This document shows, piece by piece, positions 19,631 to 22,298 of a stretch of DNA of 22,298 bases. Source of the stretch: Ramlibacter sp. (GTDB lineage: Bacteria; Pseudomonadota; Gammaproteobacteria; Burkholderiales; Burkholderiaceae_C); NCBI GenBank assembly GCA_021156245.1, contig JAJNBO010000003.1:1-22298 (forward strand), in the 5' to 3' direction. The position numbers and the translations under genes are program-made. The notes under the pieces were generated by a model. It made no database searches and was not told the DNA's origin. It saw only the letters and a program-made list of their open reading frames with translations. The first letter of the stretch is position 1; every line of letters starts with the position of its first letter.

Positions 19631-20542
19631 CGCGCCCGACGCGATGCGGGCCCCGGCCATGTGGTCGCCCAGGAAGTCCAGCAGCCGCCGCACGGCCGGC
19701 ACCATGCCGCGGCGCGACGGAAAGACCGCCAGCACCTTCATCGAGATCGGCCCCCAGCCGGTCAGCACCGGCACCAGTTCGCCGCGGCGCAGTTCCTCGC
19801 TGCACAGGTAGTCCGGCAGCGCGCACATGCCGGTGCCTTGCAGCACGGCGAGCTTCAGCGTGAGAAGGTCGTCCGCGGTGTAGACGGGGCCGTGCTGCAG
19901 TTCGAAGGTCGCGCCCTTCGGCCCCAGCAGGTGCCAGCTGGCGCGGCCGTCGGCCGCCGACATCGCCACTGTCGGCAGGTGGTGCAGGTCTTCCACGCTG
20001 GCGGGCGCGCCGAAGCGCTGCAGCAATTGCGGGCTCGCCACGAGCACGGCCTGGGTGTTGCCCAGGTTCTTGACCACCAGGCTGCCGCTGTCGTCCAGCG
20101 CGCCGCGCACCCGGATCGCGATGTCCACGGCCTCCTGCACCAGGTCGACGACCCGGTTGGTCACCAGCATGTCGACGCGCACCTGCGGATGGTCCGCCAG
20201 GAAGCGCGGCAGCAGCGGCCCGATGCTGGTCTGCGCCAGGGTGACCGGACAAGAAATTCGCACCGTCCCGCGCGGCTCCGTCTGCACGCGCGCCACGGCC
20301 TCGTCGGCCGCTTCCGCCTGCTCGCGCATGGCGATGCAGTGCCGGTGGTAGATCTCGCCGGCCGGTGTCAGCGACAGCTTGCGCGTCGTGCGATGCAGGA
20401 GGCGCACGCCGAGGCGCTCCTCCAGTTCGGCCACCCGGCGGGACAGCTTCGACTTGGGCAGGTTCAGCGAGCGGCCCGCGGCCGCGAAGCCACCGCGGTC
20501 CACCACCTCCGCGAAGTAGAGCAAATCGTTCAGGTCTTGCAT
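19625..20542 (-). CDS. LysR-family transcriptional regulator
   Basis: DNA-binding regulator of 305 residues. The N-terminal winged helix-turn-helix (about residues 1-60) reads LLYFAEVVDRGGFAAAGRSL, LPKSKLSRRVAELEERLGV and RLLHRTTRKLSLTPAGE, typical of LysR proteins of the subgroup near aromatic or quinone reductases. The effector domain follows from about residue 90 (GTVRISCPVTLAQTSIGPLL, DIAIRVRGALDDSGSLVVKN). It is transcribed divergently from the azoR-type gene with 116 bp between them, the classic arrangement for a regulator and its target, so control of azoR is likely; the inducer is unknown. ATG 20542 is the natural start. Its stop overlaps that of glgA by 6 bp. It is probably not a regulator of the glycogen genes. 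Confidence 0.93.
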   Translation of the reverse strand: MQDLNDLLYFAEVVDRGGFAAAGRSLNLPKSKLSRRVAELEERLGVRLLHRTTRKLSLTPAGEIYHRHCIAMREQAEAADEAVARVQTEPRGTVRISCPVTLAQTSIGPLLPRFLADHPQVRVDMLVTNRVVDLVQEAVDIAIRVRGALDDSGSLVVKNLGNTQAVLVASPQLLQRFGAPASVEDLHHLPTVAMSAADGRASWHLLGPKGATFELQHGPVYTADDLLTLKLAVLQGTGMCALPDYLCSEELRRGELVPVLTGWGPISMKVLAVFPSRRGMVPAVRRLLDFLGDHMAGARIASGAL

Positions 20543-20546
20543 GTGG

Positions 20547-20568
20547 ATCGTCCTATCTGCAGGACGAT
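20547..20568. promoter_or_regulatory. Inverted repeat in the lysR-azoR intergenic region, candidate operator
   Basis: ATCGTCCT (20547-20554) and AGGACGAT (20561-20568) are exact reverse complements across ATCTGC. The site starts 5 bp upstream of the lysR start codon and lies about 90 bp upstream of azoR. This fits a LysR binding site giving autorepression and divergent activation, although the 8-6-8 form is not the textbook T-N11-A box. A separate 8-bp palindrome CGAATTCG lies at 20575-20582. Confidence 0.5.
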
Positions 20569-20658
20569 TAAACCCGAATTCGTGGACTTATCACCCAATC
20601 GATGCTGCCTCACACTCTATCCATCGGCTCGAAGGGCCGCATCGAACAGGAGAACACC

Positions 20659-21309
20659 ATGAAACTGCTGCACATCGATTCCAGCGCCCTGGGCGCCAAC
20701 TCCGTGTCCCGCGAGCTCACCCGCCGCACCGTCGCCGAATGGCAAGCCAGCCATCCGGGCACGACCGTCGAGTACCTGGACCTTGCCCTCGACGCGCCTT
20801 CGCACCTGGACGCCGACTCCCTGGGCTTCCGCCTCGGCCCGGACGCGGAAGGCCTGACGGACGCCCAGAGGCGCGAGAACGCCATCTCCGAACGGCTGGT
20901 GAGCCAGTTCCTGGCTGCCGACGTGGTGGTGGTGGGCGCGCCGATGTACAACTTCTCGATCCCCAGCCAGCTCAAGGCTTGGATCGACCGCATCGCGCAA
21001 GCCGGCCGCACGTTCGCGTACACCGAAAAAGGCCCGCAGGGCCTGGCCGGCGGCAAGACCGTGATCGTGGCTTCCAGCCGCGGCGGCGTGTATTCCAGCA
21101 ATCCCGCGCTGGCGTTCCTGGACCACCAGGAAAGCTACCTGAAGACGATCTTCGGCTTCTTCGGCATTGCCGACGTGCGCTTCGTGCGTGCCGAAGGCGT
21201 TTCGATGGGCCCGGCCGCGAAGGACCAGGCGCTGGCTGCCGCCGACATCGAGATCCGCGCACAGGCCGGCGAGGCAGCCAACGAAGGCCAGGCCGCCCTG
21301 CGCGCCTGA
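20659..21309 (+). CDS. azoR: FMN-dependent NADH-azoreductase
   Basis: Flavodoxin-like quinone/azo reductase of 216 residues, which would use FMN and NADH for two-electron reduction of quinones or azo compounds in the cytoplasm. ATG 20659 has AGGAGA six to ten bases upstream (20648-20653), better than the upstream in-frame ATG 20602. The N-terminus [20 protein letters not shown] is the FMN phosphate-binding region, and [18 protein letters not shown] (from residue 95) is the family signature, followed by [17 protein letters not shown] and SSRGGVYS. Ends with an Ala/Glu-rich tail. It is divergent from a LysR gene, its probable regulator, and converges with a second flavin reductase gene only 3 bp away. 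The natural substrate cannot be told from sequence; azo dyes are often a side activity. Confidence 0.92.
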   Translation: MKLLHIDSSALGANSVSRELTRRTVAEWQASHPGTTVEYLDLALDAPSHLDADSLGFRLGPDAEGLTDAQRRENAISERLVSQFLAADVVVVGAPMYNFSIPSQLKAWIDRIAQAGRTFAYTEKGPQGLAGGKTVIVASSRGGVYSSNPALAFLDHQESYLKTIFGFFGIADVRFVRAEGVSMGPAAKDQALAAADIEIRAQAGEAANEGQAALRA

Positions 21310-21312
21310 GCG

Positions 21313-21879
21313 CTAACGGTTCGCGACGGCGTCCGCGTGATGCCGCACGAACTCCGCGAAGCGCTCCACGAACTTCTGCAGGAACTGCTTCGTGTCGTCG
21401 GGGCCGATGCTGCCGTCGGCCGCGAACAGCCCGGGCTTGTCCTGCAGAAACATTTCGGGCTGCCCCAGAGTGGGCATGTCCAGGTAAGCCAGCACGTTGC
21501 GAAGGTGTTGCTGCGCGAGCGCGGTGCCGATGGCGCCGATCGAGATGCCGATGACGGCCGCCGGCTTGCCCGCCCAGGCGCTCTGGCCATAGGGCCGGGA
21601 CGCGTGGTCGATCGCGTTCTTCAACACGCCGGGGATCGAGCGGTTGTACTCCGGCGTGACGAACAGCACGCCCTGCGCAGCGGCGATCTCGCTCTTCAGG
21701 CGCCGCACCGGCTCTGCCTGCCCGGCGTCGTCGTCCTGGTTGTAGAGCGGAAGATCGTCGATGCGCACCTGCGCGAACTCCATCCCTTGCGGCGCCAGCT
21801 TCGCGAGCGCCTGTGCGAGCCGGCGGTTGAAGGAGTCGCGGCGCAGGCTGCCCACGACCACTGCGATGCGGTAGGTCAT
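21313..21879 (-). CDS. NADPH-dependent FMN reductase family protein
   Basis: Flavodoxin-fold oxidoreductase of 188 residues (chromate/quinone reductase or FMN reductase type), which would reduce FMN or quinone-like substrates with NAD(P)H. The FMN-binding loop is VVGSLRRDSFNRRLA (residues 9-22), and TPEYNRSIPGVLKNAIDHASRP (from residue 75) is the family signature, with the usual Gly-rich follow-on GKPAAVIGISIGAIGTALAQ. The ATG at 21879 is chosen for its spacing of 6 bases from GGAGA (21890-21886); ATG 21882 directly before it, or ATG 21906, are alternatives. It lies 68 bp downstream of the sulfate-binding protein gene on the same strand, so cotranscription is possible, and it converges with azoR. 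A role in sulfonate use (SsuE-like) is only a guess. Confidence 0.9.
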   Translation of the reverse strand: MTYRIAVVVGSLRRDSFNRRLAQALAKLAPQGMEFAQVRIDDLPLYNQDDDAGQAEPVRRLKSEIAAAQGVLFVTPEYNRSIPGVLKNAIDHASRPYGQSAWAGKPAAVIGISIGAIGTALAQQHLRNVLAYLDMPTLGQPEMFLQDKPGLFAADGSIGPDDTKQFLQKFVERFAEFVRHHADAVANR

Positions 21880-21907
21880 CATGGTTCTCCGGTGACGGAG
21901 AGCCATG
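21880..21907 (-). promoter_or_regulatory. Hairpin covering the ribosome binding site of the FMN reductase gene
   Basis: Read on the - strand, CATGGCTCTCC (21907-21897) can pair with GGAGAACCATG (21890-21880) across GTCACC: ten pairs and one C-A mismatch. The 3' arm contains the Shine-Dalgarno GGAGA and the first ATG of the ATGATG start. Such a fold could hold back translation. It is visible in sequence; function is inferred. Confidence 0.4.
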
Positions 21908-21947
21908 GTGCTCTCGCCAGCCGGTCCGCAGTGTCGGCGCGCGTCCC

Positions 21948-22298
21948 TTATTTGCGCGTGTAGATCTGGTCGAAGCTGGCGCCGTCGGCGAAGTGGTCCT
22001 TGTCGGCCTTGGCCCAGCCACCGAAACCCTGGTCGACGGTGAACAGGTTCAGCTTGGGAAACTGCTTCGCGTACTTGGCCTGCGCCTTTTCGGAAACGAC
22101 CGGCCGGTAGAAGTTCTTGCCGATGATGTCCTGGCCTTCCTCGCTGTACAGGTACTTCAGGTACTCCTCGGCGACCGCTTTCGTTCCCTTGCGGGCGACG
22201 TTCTTGTCGATGACGGCGACGGCCGGCTCCGCCAGGATCGAGAGCGACGGGTACACCACATCCACCTTGCTGCCGAACTCCTTCTCCAGAAGGTAGGC
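21948..22298 (-). CDS. sbp: Periplasmic sulfate-binding protein, C-terminal part (5' end outside window)
   Basis: C-terminal 116 residues of a periplasmic binding protein of the sulfate/thiosulfate ABC transporter (Sbp/CysP family), which binds sulfate and passes it to the CysTWA membrane complex. The frame is open to the window edge, so the gene is incomplete; the GTG at 22265 is an internal valine. Recognisable blocks are VDVVYPSLSILAEPAVAVID, NVARKGTKAVAEEYLKYLYS, EEGQDIIGKNFYRPV and the ending FGGWAKADKDHFADGASFDQ before IYTRK, all close to Sbp proteins. The stop at 21948 is followed by 68 bp and then the FMN reductase gene on the same strand. The rest of the operon cannot be seen. The choice between sulfate (sbp) and thiosulfate (cysP) type is moderately sure. 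Confidence 0.9.
   Translation of the reverse strand, partial: AYLLEKEFGSKVDVVYPSLSILAEPAVAVIDKNVARKGTKAVAEEYLKYLYSEEGQDIIGKNFYRPVVSEKAQAKYAKQFPKLNLFTVDQGFGGWAKADKDHFADGASFDQIYTRK

Noticed and set aside
19661..20662. A 333-codon open frame on the + strand opposite the LysR gene
   Set aside because: Its translation is Ala/Arg/His/Gln-rich shadow sequence; the - strand frame has a clear LysR helix-turn-helix.

Overview
The window is GC-rich (clearly above 60% by eye), densely packed bacterial DNA. Gene content, protein style and codon use suggest a betaproteobacterium of the order Burkholderiales, perhaps Comamonadaceae such as Ramlibacter or Variovorax; this placement is inference from protein resemblance, since no rRNA or tRNA is present. 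No RNA gene, CRISPR array, insertion sequence or phage gene was seen, and no gene-free stretch exceeds about 150 bases.

Region 1 (1-5708, + strand) holds the 3' part of a benzoate-CoA ligase gene, then a five-gene branched-chain-amino-acid-type (HAAT) ABC transporter: a periplasmic binding protein with a Tat-like signal, two permeases and two ATPases (livK-H-M-G-F type). The ligase next door suggests uptake of an aromatic acid and its CoA activation rather than amino-acid uptake. The livH permease reading frame is broken by a one-base frameshift at a run of five C. The 109-bp gap between the binding protein and livH is filled by an unusual array of YAGGGNC heptamers in two opposite orientations, with a terminator-like hairpin.

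Region 2 (5709-19630, + strand) is a tight glycogen/trehalose operon: glgB, glgC, glgX (possibly acting as treX), treZ, a natural malQ-treY fusion of about 1690 residues, and glgA. Starts and stops overlap or nearly touch at every junction, with GTG and TTG starts for treZ and malQ-treY. GlgC, GlgA and GlgB would make glycogen; GlgX would debranch it; the TreY half would turn chain ends into maltooligosyl-trehalose; TreZ would release trehalose; the MalQ half could re-lengthen the short leftovers. Two inverted repeats lie upstream of glgB.

Region 3 (19625-22298) holds a LysR-type regulator on the - strand whose stop overlaps the glgA stop in the self-complementary hexamer CTATAG. It is divergent from an azoR-type FMN-dependent NADH-azoreductase, with an 8-6-8 inverted repeat between them. 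Then follow an NADPH-dependent FMN reductase on the - strand, whose ribosome binding site can be folded into a hairpin, and the 3' end of a periplasmic sulfate-binding protein gene (- strand) that runs off the window.
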